Positions 35,364 through 43,723 of a stretch of 64,000 nucleotides of DNA are shown here, in pieces. The position numbers were made by a program, and so were the translations under genes. The notes under the pieces were generated by a model that was not told the DNA's origin, did not search any database, and saw only the letters and a list, made by a program, of their open reading frames with translations. How positions within the stretch are numbered: the first letter of the stretch is position 1; every line of letters starts with the position of its first letter. Where the stretch lies: NCBI GenBank assembly GCA_016713625.1, contig JADJOT010000012.1, positions 310,001-374,000 on the forward strand. The letters are read 5' to 3'. This DNA comes from Candidatus Accumulibacter affinis. Lineage in GTDB: Bacteria; Pseudomonadota; Gammaproteobacteria; Burkholderiales; Rhodocyclaceae.

Positions 35364-36884
35364 ATGAGAAACTTGAGTGGGGTGGACGGCACCTTCCTGC
35401 ACCTCGAGACGCCGGATACGCCGATGCACGTCGGGGCGCTCTATGTACTCGCGCCGCCGGTGGACCCGGAACCGGACTTTGCCGAGGAAATCCGCCGGCA
35501 GCTGCGGCCGCGCCTAGCGCTGGCACCGTTCTTTCGTGCGCGGCTGGCGGCAATGCCGCTGCAGTTTGCCAACCCGGTGTGGATTGACGGCGGTATGCCC
35601 GATTTCTCCCATCATCTGCGCCACGTCGTGCTGCCCGAAGCGGCAGGCTTCGCCGAACTCGAGGCTTGCGTCGGGGCCTTGCACTCGCAGCGGCTCGACC
35701 GGCGCTTTCCTCTTTGGGAGCTGACCACCATCGCCGGACTGCCGGGCGGCGAGATGGGCATGTACCTGAAGGTCCATCACGCGGCGCTGGACGGGGTATC
35801 CGGGATGGCCCTCGCCGACAGCCTGTTCGACTTCACCCCGGAGCCCGCAGAAGTGCCCGGTGACTGGTGCGCAGGCGTTGCGGCGGCTGAGGAGGCGGGC
35901 ATCAGGCAGCGCCTCGGCGCCGCTTTCAGTCACACTGCCGAGCAATACGGGAAGCTCGTCCGGAATCTTCCCGAGGCCTGGCGGTTGCTCACGAACATGC
36001 TCCAGTCGGCTGGCCGCGGCAGCGCACCCGGGATGCAGCAGAACCTGGCCCTTGGCCCGAGAACGCCGCTCAACATGGCGATCACGGGGGAACGCGGCTT
36101 TGCCGCAGTCTCGCTGTCGCTGGCCGGCGTCAAACAGCTGGCGCGGCGGCATGCGGTGACGCTCAACGATGTCGTGCTCACTCTTTGCAGCGGTGCGCTG
36201 CGGCAGTATCTACAAGTCCATGGTGGCGTACCGCGCAAGTCGCTAGTGGCCGCCATGCCGGTTTCGCTGCGCGCCGCCGGCAACATCGAAATGACGACGC
36301 TGGCGGCGCTGACGCTGGTTCGCTTGGCGACGAATCTGGCGGATCCGCTGCACCGGCTGCACGCGGTGCGCAGCGCTGCCGGCGCTGCCAAGGCCCTGAC
36401 GAGGCGCGCCAGCCCGATCATTCCGACCGATTTCCCGTCGCTCGGAGTGCCATGGCTAGTCGGCGGACTGGCTTGGCTGTACGGTCGATCGGGCCTGGCG
36501 AACCGGCTGCCGCCACTCGCCAATCTCGCGATTTCCAACGTACCCGGCCCGCAGCAGCCGCTCTACTTGGCGGGTGGACAGGTCCGCGCCTGTTGGCCCT
36601 TGAGCATCGTCCACCATGGTCTGGGGCTGAACATCACCGTCTTCAGCTATTGTGATTCGCTCGATTTTGGGTTCACCGTCGCGCAAGATGCCGTTCCGGA
36701 CGTCGCTTTGCTGGCGCAGGCGCTGACTGCCGCCTACGCCGAGCTGGACGAGCTGCCGGCGGCGGCGAACGAGGTGCCGGTCAAGCCGCGGGTAGGTGCG
36801 GCGGCAGGCCAGCCGGACAGCGAGCCGCGCCAGCGGCGAACCCGCGCAGCGCGCACTGCTGCACGCAAGATAGCGCTACCCTGA
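35364..36884 (+). CDS. Wax ester synthase / diacylglycerol acyltransferase (WS/DGAT)
   Basis: This 506-residue protein begins MRNLSGVDGTFLHLETP, as usual for the family. It carries the catalytic HHxxxDG motif as HHAALDG (residues 138-144), plus the NVPGP block (AISNVPGPQQPLYL) near the C-terminus. It transfers acyl groups from acyl-CoA to fatty alcohol or diacylglycerol, giving wax esters or triacylglycerol at the inner face of the membrane. The basic C-terminal tail (RQRRTRAARTAARK) is extra. Two alpha/beta hydrolase genes follow closely, suggesting a neutral-lipid metabolism operon. Confidence 0.9.
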   Translation: MRNLSGVDGTFLHLETPDTPMHVGALYVLAPPVDPEPDFAEEIRRQLRPRLALAPFFRARLAAMPLQFANPVWIDGGMPDFSHHLRHVVLPEAAGFAELEACVGALHSQRLDRRFPLWELTTIAGLPGGEMGMYLKVHHAALDGVSGMALADSLFDFTPEPAEVPGDWCAGVAAAEEAGIRQRLGAAFSHTAEQYGKLVRNLPEAWRLLTNMLQSAGRGSAPGMQQNLALGPRTPLNMAITGERGFAAVSLSLAGVKQLARRHAVTLNDVVLTLCSGALRQYLQVHGGVPRKSLVAAMPVSLRAAGNIEMTTLAALTLVRLATNLADPLHRLHAVRSAAGAAKALTRRASPIIPTDFPSLGVPWLVGGLAWLYGRSGLANRLPPLANLAISNVPGPQQPLYLAGGQVRACWPLSIVHHGLGLNITVFSYCDSLDFGFTVAQDAVPDVALLAQALTAAYAELDELPAAANEVPVKPRVGAAAGQPDSEPRQRRTRAARTAARKIALP

Positions 36885-36898
36885 GGAGGACGACCGGC

Positions 36899-37690
36899 AT
36901 GTACGAACCCCACCAATGGTATGACCTGGGCCCCCTGCGCTCACCCGGCTGGGTTCGGATGGCGCTGGAGATGCGCGCCGGCTGGGAATACGGTGCGAGC
37001 ATCGCGGCGACGCCCTGGCTGAGCCTGTCGCCGTGCGGCGACGGCCATCCGGTGCTGGTCTTTCCCGGCCTGATCACTGGCGACCTGGCGACGCTGCCGC
37101 TGCGCAATTTCCTGCTGAGTCGGGGCTATGCGGTCTACCCCTGGGGGCTGGGGATCAATCGCGGACCGCGCGACGGTGTCGTCGATGCCTGCCTCGAGCT
37201 ACTCGACCGGGTGGCCGGTGAGCACGGCCGCTCGGTCAGCCTGGTCGGCTGGAGCCTGGGCGGCATTTATGCGCGCGAACTGGCCAAGATGCGGCCCGAC
37301 AGCGTTCGCCAGGTGATCACCATGGGAACGCCGTTTACCGGTCATCCGAAAGCGACCAATGTGTGGCGAATCTACGAGTGGGCGACCGGCCACAAGATCG
37401 GCGCTGCCGACCTCCACGAGCCGTTGCGCTCGCCGCCACCGGTACCGACGACCTCGATCTTCAGCCGCAGCGACGGCGTCGTCGCCTGGCAATGCAGCCT
37501 GGAGCGCGAGAGTCCATACACCGACAATATCGAAGTGCAGGCCAGCCATCTCGGCATGGGCCTGAATCCGACGACGCTCTACGCGATTGCCGATCGCCTG
37601 GCGCAGGCCGAGGGTGAGTGGCGGCCATTTGATCGTTCCGGATTCAGAAGCTACCTCTATCCCGATCCGCGCCGTCGCGCCAGGTTTTGA
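36899..37690 (+). CDS. Alpha/beta hydrolase (lipase-like)
   Basis: This 263-residue protein has the nucleophile elbow GWSLGG, preceded by the HPVLVFPGLITGD oxyanion region. An Asp follows in FSRSDGVVAW and a His in QASHLGMGLNP, completing a triad. No signal peptide is seen. It starts 14 bp after the WS/DGAT stop, with AGGAGG upstream, so it belongs to the same operon. It probably hydrolyses an ester or acylglycerol; the substrate is inferred from context only. Confidence 0.85.
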   Translation: MYEPHQWYDLGPLRSPGWVRMALEMRAGWEYGASIAATPWLSLSPCGDGHPVLVFPGLITGDLATLPLRNFLLSRGYAVYPWGLGINRGPRDGVVDACLELLDRVAGEHGRSVSLVGWSLGGIYARELAKMRPDSVRQVITMGTPFTGHPKATNVWRIYEWATGHKIGAADLHEPLRSPPPVPTTSIFSRSDGVVAWQCSLERESPYTDNIEVQASHLGMGLNPTTLYAIADRLAQAEGEWRPFDRSGFRSYLYPDPRRRARF

Positions 37691-38653
37691 GTGGTCGGCT
37701 GCAGATCGATCGAGCGGGCTGTGCCGTTGAAGGGTTCGCCACCCACCGCCGGCGAGGCGATGGTGCACGCCAATGGTATCGACCTCTGCTACCAGAGCCT
37801 CGGGGATGCGCAAGCGCCGCTGATCCTGCTGGTGATGGGACTCGGCATGCAGCTTATCGCCTGGCCCGACGCTTTCTGCGCCGGCCTGGTCGGGCACGGG
37901 TTTCGCGTCATTCGCTTCGACAACCGTGACGCCGGTCATTCCACACACATCACCTGGGGGCAGCGGCCGCGAATTCCACTCGCCATTGCGCGCAGCGTGC
38001 TCGGGCTGCCGGTTCGCTCGCCGTATCTGATCAGCGACATGGCGGCAGACACGATCGGCCTGCTCGATGCGCTGCAGATCGTGCGCGCACACGTCGTCGG
38101 CGCCTCGATGGGTGGCATGATCGCCCAGTGCATGGCCGCGCGTCACCCGCAGCGGCTGCTGAGCCTGACCTCGATCATGTCGGGCAGCGGTTACTGGCGC
38201 AACTCTTGCGGCAAGCCGGACGCCTTGCGGCAACTGCTACGCCGGCCGCCAGAACCGCCCGATGACCTGCAAAGCCAGGTCGAGTACAGGCTGCGCGTCG
38301 CCAGCGTCATCGCCAGCCCCGGCTTTCCCCACGACCAGGGCGAACTACGCCGGCAACTCGAGCGCACCGTTCGTCGCGCCCACTACCCGCGCGGACAGCT
38401 GCAGCAGTTGCTGGCGATTGTCGCTTCGGGTGACCGGCGTTGCGAGCTCGCGAAAATCTGCACCCCGACGCTGGTCATCCACGGCGCCGACGACCCGCTG
38501 CTGCCGGTCGCTGCCGGACGCGAAACCGCCCGGCACATTCCCGGCGCCCGCCTGCAGATCATCCAGGGAATGGGCCACGATCTGCCGCCGGGCGTACAGG
38601 CCCTGTTGATCGAGGCGATCATCAGGCATTGCCGGGTGGCTACGCCAGCTTGA
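37691..38653 (+). CDS. Alpha/beta hydrolase fold protein
   Basis: This protein has 320 residues from a GTG directly after the previous stop; the core begins near the ATG at 37760 (VHANGIDLCYQS), which may be the true start. It has the oxyanion region LLVMGLGMQL, the FDNRDAGHS block, the nucleophile elbow GASMGG, the Asp in HGADDPLLP and the His in GMGHDLPP: a full triad. It resembles the family of FDNRD-type hydrolases found near acyltransferases. Likely a cytoplasmic esterase; the substrate is unknown. Confidence 0.85.
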   Translation: MVGCRSIERAVPLKGSPPTAGEAMVHANGIDLCYQSLGDAQAPLILLVMGLGMQLIAWPDAFCAGLVGHGFRVIRFDNRDAGHSTHITWGQRPRIPLAIARSVLGLPVRSPYLISDMAADTIGLLDALQIVRAHVVGASMGGMIAQCMAARHPQRLLSLTSIMSGSGYWRNSCGKPDALRQLLRRPPEPPDDLQSQVEYRLRVASVIASPGFPHDQGELRRQLERTVRRAHYPRGQLQQLLAIVASGDRRCELAKICTPTLVIHGADDPLLPVAAGRETARHIPGARLQIIQGMGHDLPPGVQALLIEAIIRHCRVATPA

Positions 38654-38712
38654 CCGACAACCCGCCGCCGCGGTCGAGGGGAAGTGCGTGCGTCGCGAAC
38701 GCGACTTTCACA

Positions 38713-39081
38713 TCAGGCATGGCAAAAAACGTTCAGCTTGTTGCCATCGAGATCGCGAAAGTAGCCGGCGTAGAAGCCGTCGCCGCGCGGGCCGACCGGG
38801 CCTTCGTCCTTGCCGCCCAGGGCGAGCGCCTGGGCATGCACACGGTCTACGTGCTCGGGTGTGCCAACGACCAGCGCCACCATCACGCCGTTGCCCACCG
38901 TCGCCGGATTTTCGTCGAAGGGGTTCATGACGCCGAGGCTAGGCTTGTCCTGCGCCACTCCCCAGACGATGCCGCGAGGGAACTCCCACAATCGCTTGGC
39001 CCCTACTTCGGTGAGTAGTTTGTCATAGAAGGCGGCTGCCCTGGGCAGGTCATTGGTGCCAAGCGTCACGTAGCCAATCAT
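38713..39081 (-). CDS. VOC family protein (glyoxalase/bleomycin-resistance fold)
   Basis: This 122-residue single-domain protein has the start MIGYVTLGTNDLPRAAAFYDKLL and the end FYAGYFRDLDGNKLNVFCHA, both standard for VOC metalloenzymes. The specific reaction cannot be assigned from the sequence. It is monocistronic, with AGGAGAA just before the ATG on the minus strand. Confidence 0.88.
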   Translation of the reverse strand: MIGYVTLGTNDLPRAAAFYDKLLTEVGAKRLWEFPRGIVWGVAQDKPSLGVMNPFDENPATVGNGVMVALVVGTPEHVDRVHAQALALGGKDEGPVGPRGDGFYAGYFRDLDGNKLNVFCHA

Positions 39082-39248
39082 CTGATTCTCCTCTGGTGGT
39101 CAAGAGTCGCCAGTGTAAGCCGCTTTCGCCTGTCACAGACTAGCGAGTGCCCGATGCGCGCGGGCGAGACGGGCAACCAGCCTGTGCGCGGTGTCAGGCC
39201 GTGCTGAGGGTCGCGCAGGCAGCGCGCCGCGCTACCCCCTACACCTAT

Positions 39249-39722
39249 TCAGGCGATGCGCAGCTGTGCCAGCGAGGCGATCGCGTGTTCGTTGCCGATG
39301 TCCGGGACAATGATCAGTTCGAGCACCGTGACTCCAGCGAGATCGACGCGGTGCTCCTCGGTTTGCGAGATGGAAGCTTGCGGGTTGAAGTTCCATTGTT
39401 GACGGACGATGTCGCGAAATGATTGCCCGCCATCGGCAGACCAGCGCAGCAGATACTCCTGGGTACGCTGCACGGCGGTCTCGACAAAGCTGAGATGTAT
39501 CCGGCGCAGGGCCTGCGGCTGTGGAAAGAGTAGCCGGATGGTCTGCTTGCCGGGAACTGCAGCGCGCCAGCCAGCGCCTGCGGCGGGCAAGAGGGCGGAC
39601 TCGATTGGACAGCCGGCATCCTCCGAACTGATTTCGACCTCCGCCAGTTCGTCAAGCGGGAGCCAGTCGTCAGCGGCCGGTAAAGCGGCCTGCTGGTCTG
39701 CGTGGATCAGTCGTTTGCGCAT
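39249..39722 (-). CDS. Discoidin-like beta-sandwich protein, function unknown
   Basis: This protein has 157 residues from the ATG at 39722 (MRKRLIHADQQ); the longer frame upstream runs into the neighbouring gene and is rejected. The body (IRLLFPQPQALRRIHLSFVE...YLLRWSADGGQSFRDIVRQQWNF...VTVLELIIVPD) has the strand pattern of F5/8 type C (discoidin) carbohydrate-binding domains. There is no signal peptide. A binding rather than catalytic role is likely, by fold analogy only. Confidence 0.6.
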   Translation of the reverse strand: MRKRLIHADQQAALPAADDWLPLDELAEVEISSEDAGCPIESALLPAAGAGWRAAVPGKQTIRLLFPQPQALRRIHLSFVETAVQRTQEYLLRWSADGGQSFRDIVRQQWNFNPQASISQTEEHRVDLAGVTVLELIIVPDIGNEHAIASLAQLRIA

Positions 39723-39774
39723 GGGTTCACCTCGGTGCCCGAAGCACGCGTGGCCAGCGCTGCCTGTGCGGCGC

Positions 39775-40161
39775 TCATGCTTCGCCAAGCTGTGCGGCAA
39801 TCTCGCTTTCGGCGCGCGCCCAGTAATCGGTGTCACAGCCCTGAAAGCCATCATTTTCGGCGATGAAGTAGGCTGCCGACTGGACCATGCGATAGCGTTC
39901 CTCGGGGCTGGGCTTTTCGGTGGCCGTTCTTTCCGGTAGTGCCGCGCATTCGGTTGGTGCGGCCTGAACTTCCGCTTCGATAAGCGCTGTCTGAACCGCC
40001 TTCTGCTCGGAGGCCCTCTTTTCGGCGACAGCCGGGGCGGCTTTCTTCGCCGCCGGTGCCTTCGCTGGTGGTGCGGCGGCAGTTACCGTCGCTGCCGTCG
40101 TCGCCGTTGTGGATTTCTTGGCGGCGGTCGTTTTTTTCGTCGTGCTCTTTTCTTCGGTCAT
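39775..40161 (-). CDS. DUF2934 domain protein with Lys/Ala-rich tail
   Basis: This protein has 128 residues from the ATG at 40161. Residues 1-50 are a low-complexity Lys/Thr/Ala stretch (TTKKTTAAKKST...), like histone H1-type tails. The C-terminal 35 residues (EERYRMVQSAAYFIAENDGF...DYWARAESEI) match DUF2934. Function is unknown; nucleic-acid contact through the basic tail is a guess. It is in line with the discoidin-like gene (52 bp apart). Confidence 0.7.
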   Translation of the reverse strand: MTEEKSTTKKTTAAKKSTTATTAATVTAAAPPAKAPAAKKAAPAVAEKRASEQKAVQTALIEAEVQAAPTECAALPERTATEKPSPEERYRMVQSAAYFIAENDGFQGCDTDYWARAESEIAAQLGEA

Positions 40162-40361
40162 CGTTTTTCCTGAAAATTGAGGTCGGGGAAGTTGGGTGAG
40201 TGGGTGGCTGGAGGAGCCGCTCAGGCAATCCTGGAGCAAGCTTGCAGGATAGGAAAATAGGGCCTGGCGGTCAAGGTGAATTCCGGCGCAAACGCAAAAA
40301 TATCCATGATTCCGGTGTGCATACTACTCAAGGGTGCCCGACTGCTCGACCGGCCAAGTCC

Positions 40362-42350
40362 TCAAGCGGCTCTTGCTGGTGGCAAGAAGAAATCCCTGGG
40401 CTGTCGCCGCAAATGCGCAAGAATCGCTCGCGCCAGGTTTCGCCATTGCGGATCGGAGACCTGTCGGGCGCGTAGCGCGACATTGAGCGCCAGCGTAAAG
40501 CTGACCGCGAGATTCACGATGCCGATCATGGCAACGCCAACTGCCGCCCAGGCGAACAGCCGTGGGTCCGATGCGAAATCCAGATCGACCAAAGAGACGC
40601 CGACAAAGGCCGACGAGAAGGCGACATGGCGGATGTCGATCGGTAGTCCAACGAGCAGGCCGAGGAGCGTGGTTTCGCCGAGCAGGAACCCGAACAACAG
40701 GTTGCCGGCGAGTGCGCCGAGATTGTCGCCGACGTAGCATGCGACACGTTGCATCCTGGCTTCGCCGAACAGGCGCTTGGGCCAGCCGAGCTGCAGGATA
40801 CGTTCGGGGACTCGGTTGTAGGCGGCGTAGTTGTCGTAGTAGCCGCTGATCAAGCCGGAGATGAACAGGCAGACGCCGGCGATGGCTGCGTAGAACACCG
40901 CTCCGCTATGAATCAGGCTCTGTTCCTGAAGCAGATGGGCAGCTTTCTCGGGACTCGTGAAATGCTCGCCGCTGATGCTGAAAACGGCGAAAGCAATCAG
41001 CGCGGCAAGCGGGACGGCAATGCAGACGTTGCCGAGAATGGCAATGATCTGACTGCGCAAGGTACGCGCGATCAGATTGGTCAGTATGTCGACGCTATTC
41101 AGCTTGCCGCCGGCCTCGCTGATGCTGGCGGCGATGGCATTGGCGGTCATCGCCGGTTGTTTCGTCGCTACCGTGCCGCGCAGGATGTGGATCAGGCAGA
41201 AGCCGATCCCGTAGTTCAGACAGAAGATGAGCGCGCCGGTCAGCGGCGGCATTTGCGCTTTGGCGAGCATGATCTTGAGGCAGGCCATGCAGGCAATGAT
41301 GACACCGCCGATCATTGCCGAACGCCCCAACTCCCAGTACTCGCTGCGGGTGTCGGTAATGTAGTGTTCGCCGTCATAGCGGGCGTTGTCGGTCACCCGC
41401 AAGGCAATCAGCTCGGTATTGTGGCGCCAGTGCCTGAGCAGATTGTTGCGCTGGCACTCCTCGCGCACCAGTTGGGTGAACAGGCGGACGATCGGCGGGT
41501 ACGCCAGGGCACTGCGTGGTTCTGTCTGCAGGGCCGCGAGAATGTCCAGCAGTTGCTCGCAGCGCCGCAGCAATTGACGCAGGCGCTGCAAGTGATAGGT
41601 CAGACGAATACTGGTGCCTTTTTGCGCGGCATTCTTGCGAACACGGTCGATGACCTCCTGGCACTGGCTGAACAGGACGCGCAGATGCCGGTCGTCGCTT
41701 GCGGCCGTCAGCGGCTTGCCCCAGGTCGCCGGGAAAGCTTCGATGTAGGCGCTCATCTCGCGGTTTTGCGCAACAAAAGGGGATTCGTAGGTTTCCAGTG
41801 ACGGTTCCAGCCGCAAGAGTTCCGGCTCCATGCCGCAGGCGGCAATCCAGTACGAGAGCACGCGCAGCGAACGCAGGATCTCCGCCAGCGATTCAGGAAA
41901 AACCTCGCTCGCCGGAGCCTCATCGAAACGCAGGGCTGCGATCAGCTGCAGCCAGCTGTCCTCGCCGACGCCGATCACCCAGTGCCGGTCACTGGGCCGG
42001 TCAAACGCTCTGCGCAGGACCGTGCGCAGCAGGCCGGGGTCGAGCACCTCGGGCAGCAGCGTGTGGCCGAGACGGCGAAAGCCCTCGGAAACGAAACCGG
42101 TGTTTGGCAGGATGCCGGTGGTGGTGTACAGCTCGCTGTGGCGATAGGTTCGCGCCAGCTCACTGAGGGCATCGCGCAGAGCGCAGCGCAGCTCGGCCTC
42201 GGTGCTCAGAACGTAACAGAGGGCCTGTAGATTTCGCCTGGCGGTCTGGCCATCGCGCGCATCAGCGGGGCGTATTTCGTCCACCAGGAGGGCGAGCAGT
42301 GACGTCAGATCGGCGTCCGGGGCAGCAAATTGGCTAAGGAGTGATTCCAT
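40362..42350 (-). CDS. Gcr-type 'site-specific recombinase' membrane protein
   Basis: This protein has 662 residues from the ATG at 42350. The N-terminal half is helical and soluble; the C-terminal half has about six membrane segments (from GGVIIACMACLKIML on). It matches the betaproteobacterial/neisserial family named site-specific recombinase (Gcr, SpecificRecomb). No tyrosine- or serine-recombinase catalytic motif is visible and it is clearly a membrane protein, so the name may mislead. A wide in-frame extension upstream is not supported by a start context. Confidence 0.8.
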   Translation of the reverse strand: MESLLSQFAAPDADLTSLLALLVDEIRPADARDGQTARRNLQALCYVLSTEAELRCALRDALSELARTYRHSELYTTTGILPNTGFVSEGFRRLGHTLLPEVLDPGLLRTVLRRAFDRPSDRHWVIGVGEDSWLQLIAALRFDEAPASEVFPESLAEILRSLRVLSYWIAACGMEPELLRLEPSLETYESPFVAQNREMSAYIEAFPATWGKPLTAASDDRHLRVLFSQCQEVIDRVRKNAAQKGTSIRLTYHLQRLRQLLRRCEQLLDILAALQTEPRSALAYPPIVRLFTQLVREECQRNNLLRHWRHNTELIALRVTDNARYDGEHYITDTRSEYWELGRSAMIGGVIIACMACLKIMLAKAQMPPLTGALIFCLNYGIGFCLIHILRGTVATKQPAMTANAIAASISEAGGKLNSVDILTNLIARTLRSQIIAILGNVCIAVPLAALIAFAVFSISGEHFTSPEKAAHLLQEQSLIHSGAVFYAAIAGVCLFISGLISGYYDNYAAYNRVPERILQLGWPKRLFGEARMQRVACYVGDNLGALAGNLLFGFLLGETTLLGLLVGLPIDIRHVAFSSAFVGVSLVDLDFASDPRLFAWAAVGVAMIGIVNLAVSFTLALNVALRARQVSDPQWRNLARAILAHLRRQPRDFFLPPARAA

Positions 42351-42486
42351 GGGGTCAGCGTCTTCTTGATCTGCGCGGCATCGATGAGGTCGTGCGAGCC
42401 AGCGTCGCGGTCGATGGGCGTCGATTACAATCGGGGAATGGTAGCAAACTATCGTCCCGGCAATCCTCTTCCAATGGAACAAGCAG

Positions 42487-43260
42487 ATGATCATCGTCCT
42501 TTCTCCCGCCAAGAGTCTCGATTACCAGACCCCGCCGACGCTTGCCGAGTACAGCCGGCCAGACTTTCTCGACCAGTCGCAGCAACTGATCGATGGCCTG
42601 CGCGAGCTGTCCCCGGCACAGCTCGCCAGCCTGATGAAGATCAGCGATCCCCTGGCCGTACTCAACGTCAACCGTTATGCCGAGTGGGAGCGGCCGTTCA
42701 CTCCCGCCAACGCCAAGCAGGCGGTGTTGGCTTTCAATGGGGACGTCTACGACGGACTCGCCGCACCCACGCTGTCAGCCGCTGATCTGCATTTTGCACA
42801 GGCGCATCTGCGCATCCTCTCGGGCCTCTACGGCCTGCTGCGTCCGCTCGACCTGATGCAAGCCTACCGGCTCGAGATGGGGACGCGTCTCGCCAACCCG
42901 CGCGGCCGGGACCTCTACGCCTTCTGGGGCGACCGCGTGACCGACGCCCTGCGTTGCGCGCTGCACGACGCCGGCGCGAAAGTCCTGGTCAATCTCGCCT
43001 CGCAGGAGTACTTCAAGGCGGTCAGACCAAGAAAGCTGTCGATCCCGGTAATTCAACCGGTCTTTGAAGACTGGAGCGGTGGCAAGTTTCGGGTCGTCAG
43101 CTTCTACGCCAAACGCGCGCGTGGGTTGATGGCGCGCTTTGCGATCGTCAACCGCCTGACCGATGCGGCCGGCCTGCAGGACTTCGCCGTCGACGGCTAT
43201 GCCTATGCGGCGGACGCTTCCAGTGACCGCGTTCAGGTATTCAGACGCCGACTCGCCTGA
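42487..43260 (+). CDS. yaaA: Peroxide stress protein YaaA (UPF0246)
   Basis: This 257-residue protein begins MIIVLSPAKSLDYQTP and contains the family blocks FNGDVYDGL and ILSGLYGLLRPLDLMQAYRLEMGT. The usual length and ends are kept. In E. coli YaaA limits free intracellular iron during peroxide stress. It is divergent from the Gcr-type gene; the 136-bp gap should hold both promoters. Confidence 0.95.
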   Translation: MIIVLSPAKSLDYQTPPTLAEYSRPDFLDQSQQLIDGLRELSPAQLASLMKISDPLAVLNVNRYAEWERPFTPANAKQAVLAFNGDVYDGLAAPTLSAADLHFAQAHLRILSGLYGLLRPLDLMQAYRLEMGTRLANPRGRDLYAFWGDRVTDALRCALHDAGAKVLVNLASQEYFKAVRPRKLSIPVIQPVFEDWSGGKFRVVSFYAKRARGLMARFAIVNRLTDAAGLQDFAVDGYAYAADASSDRVQVFRRRLA

Positions 43261-43287
43261 CCTTGCAATGGGCGGTGGCCGTGCTGC

Positions 43288-43719
43288 TCAGCGGCGGGCG
43301 ATCAGCGCCTCGGCCGTTGCCGCGGTGACGATCGCGTAGGGCACCGGCAGGCGGCGGTGGTGGGCGAGCTTGAGTAGCCGCCGGTCGCGGGTGATCAGCA
43401 AATCGGCCCGGCAGCGTACCCCGAGGATGAGGAATTTCTGGTCGTCCGCGTCACGGCAACGGGGCAGCGGGTAGTCCGCCAGCGCGTCGCCATCGCAGAC
43501 CGTGACCAGGCTGCGGTAGCCGCCCACCAGGGCCTGCTGCGCCGCTGCATCGAGGCCGAACTGCGGGTAGGTGCTGACACGTTCGAGTTCGGACAGACAG
43601 TGCTGATCGCTAAAGCAGCGCAGGCTACCGTCGGCGATGGCCCGGCGCAGTGCCTGCGTCTGGGGGTCTGCGAAATGCAGCAGGTCGATGACGATATTGG
43701 TGTCGAGGACAGCGCGCAT
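43288..43719 (-). CDS. PIN-domain toxin-like ribonuclease
   Basis: This 143-residue PIN-domain protein has the acidic active-site set in order: D6 (VLDTNIVIDLL), E44, D90/D92/D93 (CRDADDQKF) and D112 (LLITRDRRLL). It resembles the COG1569-type putative toxin-antitoxin toxins. No antitoxin gene is adjacent: the upstream neighbour is the FAD oxidoreductase, which ends 4 bp before this start. It may be a solitary PIN RNase. It converges with yaaA. Confidence 0.85.
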   Translation of the reverse strand: MRAVLDTNIVIDLLHFADPQTQALRRAIADGSLRCFSDQHCLSELERVSTYPQFGLDAAAQQALVGGYRSLVTVCDGDALADYPLPRCRDADDQKFLILGVRCRADLLITRDRRLLKLAHHRRLPVPYAIVTAATAEALIARR

Positions 43720-43723
43720 GCGG

